Positions 43,885 through 52,416 of a stretch of 64,000 nt of DNA are shown piece by piece. Positions within the stretch are counted from its first letter, which is position 1. Each line of letters begins with the position of its first letter. The notes beneath the pieces are model-generated. The model made no database searches and had not been told where the DNA came from. It was given only the letters and a program-made list of their open reading frames with translations. The DNA is from Sphingobacterium sp. FBM7-1. GTDB lineage: Bacteria; Bacteroidota; Bacteroidia; Sphingobacteriales; Sphingobacteriaceae. The DNA is taken from positions 62,001 through 126,000 of the forward strand of contig NZ_JAJEWJ010000010.1 of the NCBI RefSeq assembly GCF_020687765.1, read 5' to 3'. The translations under genes and the position numbers were made by a program.

Positions 43885-44481
43885 TAAGTACCTAGGGCGG
43901 GAATCGAATTCGCACAGCCGTTTATTACTTCGATTTTTTGCTGAAATTCCGTGGTTTTGGTGTCTTTTTGCACTTGATATACCTTATTTTATCGATTAAT
44001 TGGTGGGACTTTTGGTGGGACTTTTTTTTGTTTAATATTGTATTTCCGTAGAGTACTTGTTAATTCATTTTTATGCAATTTTGTTTATTCAAATATGCTG
44101 TTTAAAATTGAATACACAAAGTGCAAATTTAGTCTAGTCGATGATAATCAGGTTCAGTGGATTGGACAAATCGTACTGCTTCTGTCAGTTGGTTACGTAA
44201 TAATTGAATTCTTTTCATAAGGTAGCGAAAGCGAAGTGATAATTTAAAATGCGTTATGGGAATTGTGTGTTGGATACAACAGCAATATATTATTCTATAA
44301 TGTTACTTGTTGATGTACTGCTGTATACGTAACGCTCTTTGATAAACTTCTGTCCTTTTGTACCCTAAAAAAATCGAACAACATGATATAAAAAATTCAT
44401 AACTTTTAAATACATGGCATCATGAATCTATTTTTTATATGACAAATTAAGAGTCGTCAAATTACTTTTTATTATTGGGTA
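43885..44481. other. Gene-poor stretch at the island border
   Basis: About 600 bases with no convincing gene; a 60-codon frame at 44038-44220 has a hydrophobic end but no recognisable homology. Bases 43892-43915 (CGGGAATCGAATTCGC core) resemble the 3' part of a tRNA on the minus strand, with a T-loop TTCGATT but a poor T stem. GGTGGGACTTTT is repeated in tandem at 44002-44025. Both features are familiar near integration sites. Confidence 0.45.
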
Positions 44482-45273
44482 ATGACGGGCGACGACTTTT
44501 CGCTTGACATCAACAATCCGAAAGAGCCTAAGATTTTATGCGTGGGCAACAATCCCGACCGACAAAACATCTATTCCGCAGCATTGGGTTTATACAATTC
44601 AAGGATTGTAAAACTCATCAATAAAAAAGGACAGTTAAAGAGTTCGGTTATCATAGATGAGTTGCCCACAATTTATTTTAGGGGATTGGATAATCTCATC
44701 GCAACAGCGAGAAGTAATAAAGTAGCCGTATGTTTGGGTTTTCAAGATTTTTCGCAGTTAATACGTGATTATGGAGATAAAGAGGCAAAAGTTATCCAAA
44801 ATACCGTAGGTAATGTATTCAGTGGACAGGTTGTGGGCGAAACCGCAAAGAGCTTGTCAGAACGGTTCGGAAAAGTATTGCAAAAACGCCAAAGTATGAC
44901 CATAAACCGAAACGATAAATCTACTTCCATATCCACACAATTAGACAGCCTTATTCCTGCATCGAAAATCAGTACACTTACACAAGGTATGTTTGTAGGC
45001 TCTGTATCGGATAACTTTGACGAACGTATCGAACAAAAGATATTCCACGCTGAAATTGTGGTAGATAACGAAAAGGTAGCTTCCGAAACCAAAACCTATC
45101 AGAAGATACCACAAATCCTGTCTTTTGTAGATGAACAGGGCGAGGATAGAATGAAAGAGCAGATTGAAAGCAATTACCGTCTGATTAAGTCCGACATTCT
45201 GCATATTGTAGAGAACGAGATAGAGCGTATCAAGAATGACCCCAACTTACAACATTTGGTGCAGGAGAACTAA
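44482..45273 (+). pseudogene. TraG/MobC-type conjugal coupling protein, C-terminal fragment
   Basis: 263 codons matching the C-terminal half of the Bacteroidota conjugation coupling ATPase: DINNPKEPKILCVGNNPDRQ, SSVIIDELPTIYFRGLDNLI (the Walker-B-like DE), ATARSNKVAVCLGFQDFSQL and QNTVGNVFSGQVVGETAK. Homology-like sequence (ITFYYWV) extends upstream of the ATG to a stop at 44440, so the N-terminal half with the Walker A motif and membrane anchor has been lost. It cannot pump DNA as it stands. It marks the left part of a decayed conjugative element. Confidence 0.85.
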
Positions 45274-45291
45274 ACATTAAAGTGCCAAATA

Positions 45292-45321
45292 TTGTCCATT
45301 AAAAAACTATTCCTATCTTTG
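45292..45321 (+). promoter_or_regulatory. Promoter of the TetR gene
   Basis: -7 TATCTTTG at 45314-45321 and TTG at 45292-45294 as -33, with a 22-base offset as for infB. The ATG is at 45364. Confidence 0.6.
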
Positions 45322-45363
45322 TGAGTGAATACTAACTAATGGTTTGTGTAGTGAATATATATT

Positions 45364-45954
45364 ATGGAAAAGTTTAGCAATAGGCAAATAGAAATAATGG
45401 AAGCGGCTACAAACAGGATTTCAAAATTTGGAATTCAAAATTTGACCATTAAAACACTTGCCGAAGATATCGGCCTATCTGAACCGGCATTGTACCGGCA
45501 CTTTAAGAGCAAAAATGAAATCCTGCTGAATTTATTGGAATATTTCCAAACGGAAATGAGAAACCGCATTCAGTCTATTCCATTTGAACCCAATGCTACT
45601 GAAGGAGATAAACTAAGGAAGATTTTCCATTCGCAACTGCAAACCTTTTCTGATAAGCCGGCAATAGTCAGTGTTATTTTTGCCGAAAGCATCTTTCATT
45701 ACGATGATGGGCTGAGTAAAAAGGTATCGGAAATTATAAATATGATGCAGGAATTTGTAAACGCAAATGTCGATGCAGGTCAAAAAAACGGGACATATAA
45801 GAAACTAATCGGTACTTCTACAATCACGACCATCATTATAGGGGCAATGAGAATGGCGGTTTTGAAATGGAAATTATCAGGACATAAATCAAATTTGGTA
45901 AAAGACGGAAAAACAGTCCTGAATGGAATTTTAAAAATGATTGAAAACAAATAA
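45364..45954 (+). CDS. TetR-family transcriptional regulator
   Basis: A 196-residue repressor. The N-terminal helix-turn-helix is typical: ILEAATNRI-like start, then FGIQNLTIKTLAEDIGLSEP and ALYRHFKSKNEILLNLLEYF (about 10-60). The C-terminal ligand-binding domain is diverse and gives no clue to the inducer. It heads a same-strand series that continues with two small lipoproteins 14 and 18 bases apart, so it may control these or the metal-efflux genes further on (inference). Confidence 0.92.
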   Translation: MEKFSNRQIEIMEAATNRISKFGIQNLTIKTLAEDIGLSEPALYRHFKSKNEILLNLLEYFQTEMRNRIQSIPFEPNATEGDKLRKIFHSQLQTFSDKPAIVSVIFAESIFHYDDGLSKKVSEIINMMQEFVNANVDAGQKNGTYKKLIGTSTITTIIIGAMRMAVLKWKLSGHKSNLVKDGKTVLNGILKMIENK

Positions 45955-45968
45955 ATACAATTTAAGCA

Positions 45969-46433
45969 ATGAAAAAAACGATTTTATTAGGAATAAGCGT
46001 AATGCTTTTTTGGAGTTGTAACAATACAGGAAAAACAACGCCTTCCGAAGAAACAGAAGTACAGACAGAAAACCACGCAACGCACCAACACGCTGAAAGT
46101 GCCGATGCCGTTGAACTCGACAATGGCGAAAAGTGGCTTGTGAATGAAGAAATGAAACCCTTTGTACTGAAAGGCGAAGAATTGGTCAGCACCTATATCC
46201 AAGATAATCAAACGGATTTCAAAGCCCTTGCCGAGCAACTGAAAGACCAAAACACCCAGCTCATAAAAAGCTGTACAATGACGGGAAAAAGCCACGATGA
46301 ATTACACAAATGGCTGCATCCGCATCTTGAAATCGTGAAAACATTGGAAAATGAAACAGATGCCACAAAAGCAAATGAAGTTGTAGCTCAATTACAACAT
46401 TCTTACAAGGAATATCACGAATATTTTCAATAA
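45969..46433 (+). CDS. Predicted lipoprotein with His-rich segment, function unknown
   Basis: A 154-residue protein with a lipoprotein signal ending in LFWSC (Cys17), a linker rich in Thr/Glu/His (ENHATHQHAESAD) that could bind metal, and a helical C-terminal half with CTMTGKSHDELHKWLHPHLE. No named domain was recognised, but similar small proteins occur beside copper and cobalt-zinc-cadmium efflux genes in Bacteroidota. It lies 14 bases after the TetR gene and 18 before a haem-c lipoprotein. Confidence 0.75.
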   Translation: MKKTILLGISVMLFWSCNNTGKTTPSEETEVQTENHATHQHAESADAVELDNGEKWLVNEEMKPFVLKGEELVSTYIQDNQTDFKALAEQLKDQNTQLIKSCTMTGKSHDELHKWLHPHLEIVKTLENETDATKANEVVAQLQHSYKEYHEYFQ

Positions 46434-46451
46434 AATTTAAGACCATATGAT

Positions 46452-46961
46452 TTGAGGGGACTATTTGTGCCATTAGTATTGATAGGTTTACTAACAGCCT
46501 GTACGAAATCAAATAACGGAGAACAGGCTTTGCAAAATCAGATCGATAGCCTGAAAACGAAATTAGAAAATGCTTACAAGCCCGGCTTTGGAGATTTTAT
46601 GGGGAAGGTGCAAACCCGCCACAGCAAGCTGTGGTTTGCCGGAGTGAACGAAAACTGGGAATTGGCAGAATTTGAAATGCACGAGCTTGAAGAGGTTATC
46701 GAAGATATCCGAACCGTTTACCCTAATCGGGAAGAAACACAGTCTTTGCCTATCATCGAACCGAGCCTCGAAACTGTAAACAATGCGATTAAACAACGAG
46801 ATGCAGAAGTATTTAAAAAAGGATATTTAACACTTACAAATGCTTGCAACAGTTGTCATCAAGCAACAAAAGTGGAGTTCATAAAAATTAAAACGCCTAC
46901 AATTCCGCCACACAGCAATCAGGATTTTATGAAATTGGTCAACAATGATAGAATAGAATAA
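46452..46961 (+). CDS. Lipoprotein with a single haem-c motif
   Basis: A 169-residue protein. It starts with TTG at 46452; an ATG at 46447 is in another frame and stops at once. A lipoprotein signal ends in LLTAC, a coiled stretch (LQNQIDSLKTKLENAY) follows, and near the end CNSCH at 132-136 is a c-type haem site. It is a candidate mono-haem electron carrier or sensor at the envelope. It follows the His-rich lipoprotein by 18 bases and probably shares its transcript. Confidence 0.75.
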   Translation: MRGLFVPLVLIGLLTACTKSNNGEQALQNQIDSLKTKLENAYKPGFGDFMGKVQTRHSKLWFAGVNENWELAEFEMHELEEVIEDIRTVYPNREETQSLPIIEPSLETVNNAIKQRDAEVFKKGYLTLTNACNSCHQATKVEFIKIKTPTIPPHSNQDFMKLVNNDRIE

Positions 46962-46981
46962 TAATTTTAAAAAGTAGATTT

Positions 46982-47873
46982 ATGAAAATTAAAAATGTAA
47001 CAATGCCGGAACGGGAGTTTTAGGTAGTCAAATCGCTTTTCAATCAGCATTTAAAGGATTTAATGTTCGATTTATGACATTAACGATGACGCATTAGAAA
47101 AAGCAAATGAAAGACTTATTGTCTTAAAAGGGCGGTATGTTGAAGATAATTATGGTACGAAAGAAGAGGTTGACAATGCCTACAATCGTATTTCACAATA
47201 CACCGATCTAGCAAAAGCTGTAGAAAATGCAGATTTGGTCATTGAGGCAGTACCGGAATTGCTTCCTATAAAACAAGATTTCTACACGAAATTGTCAGCG
47301 GTGGCGAATGAAAAAACCATTTTTGCATCCAATTCATCTACGATGACACCGAGTCAGATTGTAGATTTCACAGATCGCCCTGAAAAGTATTTGCATCTGC
47401 ATTTTGCGAATGAAATATGGAAACTTAATATTGCCGAAATCATGAAGCATGAACGTACTTCAGACGAGGTGTTTGAGACTATAATTGAGTTTGCTAAAGA
47501 TATTGCCATGATTCCGATTCTACTTCATAAGGAGCAGCCTGGCTATGTTTTAAATACGCTTTTGGTTCCTTTCCTGAAGGCGGCTATGCAATTAGCTGCT
47601 GATGGAGTTGCTGATCCAAAAGTGGTTGATAAGACTTGGATGATTTCCACAGGTGCTCCAATTGGACCATTTGCATTTTTAGATATTATCGGACCAAACA
47701 CGCCGTATAATTTGTACAAAGCATGGGGTGATCAAGGAGATGAGCTATCCGCTAAGGTTGCTGCATGGATTAAGTCGGAATACTTAGATAAAGACAGAAT
47801 GGGAACGGCTAATGGAAAAGGTGTATATGATTATCCGAATCCAGCTTATCAAACGCCAGATTTTTTAAAATAA
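46982..47873 (+). pseudogene. 3-hydroxyacyl-CoA dehydrogenase, frameshifted
   Basis: From 47235 on there is a good 3-hydroxyacyl-CoA dehydrogenase C-terminal part: DLVIEAVPELLPIKQDFYTK, FASNSSTMTPSQIVDFT and GAPIGPFAFLDIIG. Upstream, the Rossmann start is spread over three frames. MKIKNVT is in frame from 46982, GTGVLGSQIAFQSAFKGFN is in the next frame (about 47008-47065), and YDINDDALEKANERL is in the frame of the long ORF from 47073. Two single-base losses near 47003 and 47070 explain this. The NAD-binding site cannot be translated intact. Sequencing error at two nearby sites is the alternative. Confidence 0.85.
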
Positions 47874-47962
47874 TTTAGTTCAGTAATTGTGCCATCAAAG
47901 ACGATGGCACAATTTGCAACCTATTCGATCAATCAAAAAAATAACACAATTAAAAATAAATT

Positions 47963-48265
47963 ATGGAAAAAATTATCATCCCAACGGTAAGCGTTTTGGC
48001 GACAGGTACTGACTTTGCAGCCAAGCAAATGCAAGCCAATGCCAACGAAGTAATGCCACTTCATCACGCCAATTTAGAATCCATTCTTTTTATTTATGAA
48101 GGAGAATGCATCCTGCAAATGAATGACGAAGAACTTTTGCTAAAACCGGGTGAGGCGGTGGTTATTCCACCACTTATCAAGCACCAAATCAAAGCAGTAA
48201 AGGATTATAAAGGGATTCATTTTATGCCCAAAGACATCAAGTTTGAGTTTTTTAAAAATGTTTAA
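47963..48265 (+). CDS. Cupin-domain protein
   Basis: A 100-residue single-domain cupin. The first motif is PLHHANLESILFIYEGECIL with two His and a Glu as possible metal ligands, and the second is KPGEAVVIPPLIKHQIKA with a His. Small cupins bind metals or small ligands; no substrate can be assigned. It lies 48 bases upstream of an AraC-family regulator and may be co-regulated with it. Confidence 0.85.
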   Translation: MEKIIIPTVSVLATGTDFAAKQMQANANEVMPLHHANLESILFIYEGECILQMNDEELLLKPGEAVVIPPLIKHQIKAVKDYKGIHFMPKDIKFEFFKNV

Positions 48266-48313
48266 TGTTTATTTTCAATCTTTATTGTGATATGAGTTTT
48301 AAAAGTCAACTTT

Positions 48314-49177
48314 ATGAAGCCAATCCCTTATATCGAATATACAAAGCTGGAGGCAAGACACCTGCGTTCAGACAAGTGGTTTTATATGTCGCATCTCAGC
48401 AATGCCTGTGCTTCCGAAGATGCCCACCGCACTTCAGCTTATGCCATTTGTCTACTGAGTGAAGGTGAACTTCAGTTAGAATCTGATTTGTTTGTGCACC
48501 AAGCCAAAGCACAGACCATATTTACCATTGCACCGTCGGCGATTCGTAAATTTACAGATTTGGGAAGCACCTATGATGCACAGATTTTGTTCTTTCGAAA
48601 AGAAGTCTTCTTGGAAGGACAATCAGACATCAATTATCTGGACAAATTTGATTTTTTTGAAAAAACAGGCGAGCAAGTCATCAAATTGGATGAAGGATTA
48701 TTTAGTCAATTTAAGTCTTATTTTGAACTAATTCAACTAAAATCTTCTGAAAATGCGCCGCACACTTCGACCATTATCAGGAGTTTGATTTATATCATTC
48801 TCAATGAAATCGATGACGCACATCAAAAACAAAAGCCAGATATCTCTCACGAAACAAATAAAAATGCACACATACTTACGCAATTCAAAAGTCTGCTTTC
48901 GGAGCATTTTATAGCAGAAAGAGAAGTGTCGTTTTATGCCGACAAATTGCACTTGACGCCTAAATATTTCTCAACGCTCATCAGGGAAGTCAGCGGAAAA
49001 ACTGCTGGTGCCTGGATTAATGAAATGGTTTTACTCGAATCCAAAGTCCGTTTGCAAAACCAAAAACAAAGCATCGCCCAAATTGCTTACGACCTCAATT
49101 TTTCTGACCCGTCGCATTTCGGTAAATTCTTCAAAAAACACGTCGGCGTAAGCCCGAAAGAATACAGAGAGGCTTAA
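48314..49177 (+). CDS. AraC-family transcriptional regulator
   Basis: A 287-residue regulator with an N-terminal cupin-like sensing half (SAYAICLLSEGELQLES, FTIAPSAIRKFTD) and a C-terminal AraC double helix-turn-helix: REVSFYADKLHLTPKYFSTL, then SIAQIAYDLNFSDPSHFGKF and FKKHVGVSPKEYREA at the end. The start at 48314 (MKPIPYIEYTKLE) is supported by the usual length. It probably controls the cupin and dehydrogenase genes upstream (inference). Confidence 0.92.
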   Translation: MKPIPYIEYTKLEARHLRSDKWFYMSHLSNACASEDAHRTSAYAICLLSEGELQLESDLFVHQAKAQTIFTIAPSAIRKFTDLGSTYDAQILFFRKEVFLEGQSDINYLDKFDFFEKTGEQVIKLDEGLFSQFKSYFELIQLKSSENAPHTSTIIRSLIYIILNEIDDAHQKQKPDISHETNKNAHILTQFKSLLSEHFIAEREVSFYADKLHLTPKYFSTLIREVSGKTAGAWINEMVLLESKVRLQNQKQSIAQIAYDLNFSDPSHFGKFFKKHVGVSPKEYREA

Positions 49178-49189
49178 GAAGCTTCAAAA

Positions 49190-49205
49190 TCCGACTTCTA
49201 TACCA
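49190..49205 (+). repeat. 16-bp repeat upstream of the HMA gene (copy 1)
   Basis: TCCGACTTCTATACCA, identical to 51466-51481 upstream of the DUF6448 gene. It lies 43 bases before a -7 element TATCTTTG at 49248-49255. Confidence 0.6.
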
Positions 49206-49299
49206 TTACCCCCTACTTTTGCTCTTCCGATCGGATAGGGCTATTCTTATCTTTGTAATGAGCTCAAAAAGAACTATTAATCATTAAAAAAAGATAAAA

Positions 49300-49509
49300 A
49301 TGAAAACAATTAAAATTCAATTAGAAACCCTTACATGCCCGAGTTGTATTAACAAAATTGAAGGGGTACTTAATAAACAAAACGGAGTGGATGATGCAAA
49401 AGTCATGTTCAATTCAAGTAAAGTAAAAGTAACTTATAACGAGGAAGAAACCAATCCTAAAGAACTCTCTGAAATAATAGAGAAACTGGGATATCCTGTG
49501 TTATCATAA
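49300..49509 (+). CDS. HMA-domain metallochaperone
   Basis: A 69-residue ferredoxin-like HMA protein with the metal site TCPSCINKIEG (Cys13 and Cys16, CxxC). CopZ/Atx1-type proteins of this size hand soft metal ions to P1B-ATPases. Here the partner ATPase starts 12 bases after the stop and has no HMA domain of its own, so this protein probably takes that place in trans. A -7 element TATCTTTG lies 45 bases upstream. Confidence 0.9.
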   Translation: MKTIKIQLETLTCPSCINKIEGVLNKQNGVDDAKVMFNSSKVKVTYNEEETNPKELSEIIEKLGYPVLS

Positions 49510-49521
49510 TTTATAGTAGCA

Positions 49522-51447
49522 ATGAATATAAACACAAAAACTAGAAATATATTAACCCTGGTTTCCGGCGGATTGTTGTTGGCGGCTTTGACCGTGTACC
49601 TGATAAGCCCCGGAAGTCTGGCACAAGACATCATTTTGATTGTTGCCGCGATTTTTGCGGGAGTTCCCATTGCCATCAAAGCCTTTCAAGCATTGCGAAT
49701 GAAAGCTTTCAGTATTGATTTGCTGGTAACAATTGCCGTGGTTGGTGCAATGATTATCGGTGAATATACAGAAGCCGCAGTCGTTTCCTTTCTGTTTTTG
49801 TTTGGTCACTACTTAGAAGGACGTACCTTACAAAGAACAAGAGCCTCCTTAAAGTCGCTGATGGATATGGCACCGCTTGAAGCTACAATTTTAAAGAACG
49901 GAAAGCGCATCACCATCCCTGCGGAGGAAGTGCAAGTGGGCGATCACGTCATTGTACAACCCGGAGGAAAAATTCCCGTGGACGGAAAAGTGATTACGGG
50001 ACAGTCTTTAATTAACCAAGCGGCGATTACCGGTGAATCGGTTCCTGTGAACAAAACCAAAGGAGATCATGTGTTTAGTAGTACGGTTTCGGACAACGGA
50101 TATTTGGAAATCCTTGCCGAAAAAGTGGGCGACGACACGACTTTTGCTAAAATCATCGAATTGGTTGAAGAAGCACAAGAAACAAAAGCCAAGACGCAAA
50201 AATTTATGGAGCGGTTTGCCGCTTACTACACTCCTGGGATTATCGTACTCTCGGTGATAGTTGGCCTCATCACGCTAAATGTACACTTGGCATTGACCTT
50301 TTTGGTAATCGCTTGTCCAGGTGCTTTGGTGATATCCGTGCCGGTGTCCATTGTTGCTGGAATCGGGAATGGCGCTAAAAATGGGATCCTGATTAAAGGT
50401 GGCGATAGGATGGAAGATCTTGCCAAAGTAAACACCCTTGTATTTGATAAAACCGGAACACTTACCAAAGGACAGCCTGAGGTAACAGACATTAAAGCGT
50501 ATGGAATTTCAACGGATGAATTGCTTCAATTGACTGCAGAAGTCGAAGTAACTTCCGAACACCATCTCGGTAAAACCATCGTTAAAAAAGCCGAAGAAAA
50601 AGGACTTAAATTAGTTCATAATCCTTCAGACGTGGAAATTATGAAAGGTCACGGTCTGCGGGCAATGTTAAACGGCCAGCAGATTTATGTCGGAAATAAA
50701 TCAGGTGCAGAAAAACTCGGAATTGCCATTGACATTGAAGCAAATGAATATATGCTTCAACAACAAAAAAATGGAAACACTTCGGTTTTCATTGCCAGAG
50801 ACAAGGAAGTGATTGGGATAATTTCTATTGCCGACCAAGTTCGGGAAGAAGCTCCTGCAACGATGAATCAATTGCGAAATGCCGGAATTGGTGATTTAAT
50901 GATGCTCACCGGCGACAATGAATTGGTTGCACAAAAAGTAGCTTATCAATTGGGAATCGACAAAGTTTATGCGGAATTACTCCCCGAAGACAAAGTGAGT
51001 AAAGTTACTGAACTTAAAACCTCAGGACGAAATGTGGCGATGATTGGTGATGGAATTAACGATGCACCCGCAATTGCCACCGCGGATGTTGGAATTGCAA
51101 TGGGTGGAACAGGAACCGATGTAACAATGGAAACAGCAGATATTATTTTGATGTCGGATAAATTGGATAAACTGCCGTATGCCATCAAACTCGCCAAAGC
51201 CACCATCCGCAATATGAAGCAGAACACTTACTTTGCTTTGATCACTGTTGCGCTGTTGTTGGTGGGAGTTTTGACAGATAAAATTCATCTGGCTTCAGGG
51301 ATGTTGATCCACGAAATAAGCGTGATACTGGTCATTCTCAACGCCGTTCGCTTGGTAGGATTTCCGAAGTATCAGGTATGGTTTAAATGGCTGAATTTTA
51401 ATGCCAAAAAACGAAAGGAACATACTGAAACGCAACTGACTGTATAG
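49522..51447 (+). CDS. Heavy-metal P1B-type ATPase with CPG motif
   Basis: A 641-residue inner-membrane pump. It has no N-terminal metal-binding domain. The actuator TGES block is in AAITGESVPVNK; the phosphorylation site is DKTGT with Asp309; TGDNE and GDGINDAPA are present. The metal-binding motif in the sixth helix reads ACPGALVIS (Cys265-Pro266-Gly267), not the usual CPC. The nucleotide-domain HP pair reads HH (SEHHLGKTIV). It is nearest to Zn/Cd/Pb ATPases by overall pattern, but the substrate is open. It is coupled to the HMA gene upstream. Confidence 0.9.
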   Translation: MNINTKTRNILTLVSGGLLLAALTVYLISPGSLAQDIILIVAAIFAGVPIAIKAFQALRMKAFSIDLLVTIAVVGAMIIGEYTEAAVVSFLFLFGHYLEGRTLQRTRASLKSLMDMAPLEATILKNGKRITIPAEEVQVGDHVIVQPGGKIPVDGKVITGQSLINQAAITGESVPVNKTKGDHVFSSTVSDNGYLEILAEKVGDDTTFAKIIELVEEAQETKAKTQKFMERFAAYYTPGIIVLSVIVGLITLNVHLALTFLVIACPGALVISVPVSIVAGIGNGAKNGILIKGGDRMEDLAKVNTLVFDKTGTLTKGQPEVTDIKAYGISTDELLQLTAEVEVTSEHHLGKTIVKKAEEKGLKLVHNPSDVEIMKGHGLRAMLNGQQIYVGNKSGAEKLGIAIDIEANEYMLQQQKNGNTSVFIARDKEVIGIISIADQVREEAPATMNQLRNAGIGDLMMLTGDNELVAQKVAYQLGIDKVYAELLPEDKVSKVTELKTSGRNVAMIGDGINDAPAIATADVGIAMGGTGTDVTMETADIILMSDKLDKLPYAIKLAKATIRNMKQNTYFALITVALLLVGVLTDKIHLASGMLIHEISVILVILNAVRLVGFPKYQVWFKWLNFNAKKRKEHTETQLTV

Positions 51448-51465
51448 GTTTAAGAAAAGACAGCT

Positions 51466-51481
51466 TCCGACTTCTATACCA
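51466..51481 (+). repeat. 16-bp repeat upstream of the DUF6448 gene (copy 2)
   Basis: TCCGACTTCTATACCA, identical to copy 1 at 49190. A -7 element TAACTTTG lies at 51524-51531, 47 bases before the ATG. Confidence 0.6.
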
Positions 51482-51570
51482 ATAGTGTCAACCAATGTAC
51501 TTTATATAAACTCGGTTAAACTCTAACTTTGTACAAATAAATCATTCAATAACATTTAAAATTAATAGAT

Positions 51571-52167
51571 ATGAAAACAATGAAAAAATTTAAAATGAGA
51601 CTGGGAAAAATAGCCCTTTTGCTGGGTGTTATGATGACCTTCTCGGCAACTGCATTTGCGCACTGTGATTCTTATGACGGTCCGGTAATTCAGGATGCAT
51701 ATAAAGCTTTGGAAATGAAAGATGCAACCTATGTAATGAAGTGGATAGCGCCCGAACACGAAGCGGAGATAAAACAACTTTTTGGTAAAACAATTGATTT
51801 GAAAAACGGCGATGCGAAAATTTACAGCATCGTAGAAAAGCATTTTTTGGAAACCCTCGTCCGGTATCACCGGGAAACCGAAGGTGCACCATATACCGGC
51901 TTAAAACCGGCAGGTTCCACTGCTCCAATCGTACAAATGGCTGATAATTCGATTGCCAATAAAGATGTAAAGCGTTTACTCACAGCGCTGGACAAACACA
52001 TTAAAACAGTAGTCCAAGAGAAGTATGATAAAGTAATGAAATTGGAAAAAGTAAAAGACAATTCCGTTACCGAAGGAAGAGCTTATGTAGCTGCTTATGT
52101 TGATTACACCCATACTTTAGAGGCATTGGAGACAGTATTATCACACCAAAGCGGTCACCATCATTAA
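51571..52167 (+). CDS. DUF6448-family exported protein
   Basis: A 198-residue protein with a signal peptide (cleavage at ATAFA|H). The mature protein begins HCDSYDGPVIQDAYKALE, the family signature, and ends in SHQSGHHH. The N-terminal His-Cys and C-terminal His run suggest metal binding (inference). The rest is helical (KDVKRLLTALDKHIKTVVQE). It lies in the metal-efflux block behind the P1B-ATPase and shares a 16-bp upstream repeat with the HMA gene. The family function is unknown. Confidence 0.75.
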   Translation: MKTMKKFKMRLGKIALLLGVMMTFSATAFAHCDSYDGPVIQDAYKALEMKDATYVMKWIAPEHEAEIKQLFGKTIDLKNGDAKIYSIVEKHFLETLVRYHRETEGAPYTGLKPAGSTAPIVQMADNSIANKDVKRLLTALDKHIKTVVQEKYDKVMKLEKVKDNSVTEGRAYVAAYVDYTHTLEALETVLSHQSGHHH

Positions 52168-52174
52168 CAGCTAA

Positions 52175-52232
52175 AAAAATCGTTACGCACCGAAATGCTC
52201 TTTAAAGACGTTGCTGGTATGTAACGATTTTT
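52175..52232 (+). terminator. Hairpin after the DUF6448 gene
   Basis: AAAAATCGTTAC (52175-52186) pairs with GTAACGATTTTT (52221-52232) around a 34-base loop, followed by T-rich sequence. A terminator is likely, but the large loop is unusual. Confidence 0.55.
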
Positions 52233-52404
52233 ACTTTATTATCAGGTAAAAATGGGAAAACAGACCTGAGCGGAATTTTAAATATCAAATGATTTTGTTT
52301 GTTAATTTCAATATTCACATCAGTACTTTAATTAGACCAAATATAAATTTTCATAAAATCAACATAACCTATGAGCTGTCAATCAACACGTTTAAATAAA
52401 TACA

Positions 52405-52412
52405 TACCTTTG
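52405..52412 (+). promoter_or_regulatory. -7 element very close to a start codon
   Basis: TACCTTTG lies only four bases before the ATG at 52417, so the transcript would be leaderless or nearly so. Confidence 0.5.
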
Positions 52413-52416
52413 TAGT

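Noticed and set aside
43889..43966. Possible complete tRNA on the minus strand
   Set aside because: Only a T-loop and 3' end can be seen; the T stem has mismatches and no anticodon arm follows.
44038..44220. 60-codon frame with a hydrophobic end
   Set aside because: No recognisable homology, promoter or ribosome site; it lies in the degenerate island border.
48265..48462. 65-codon frame between cupin and AraC genes
   Set aside because: Most of it lies inside the AraC gene in another frame and it has no protein features.
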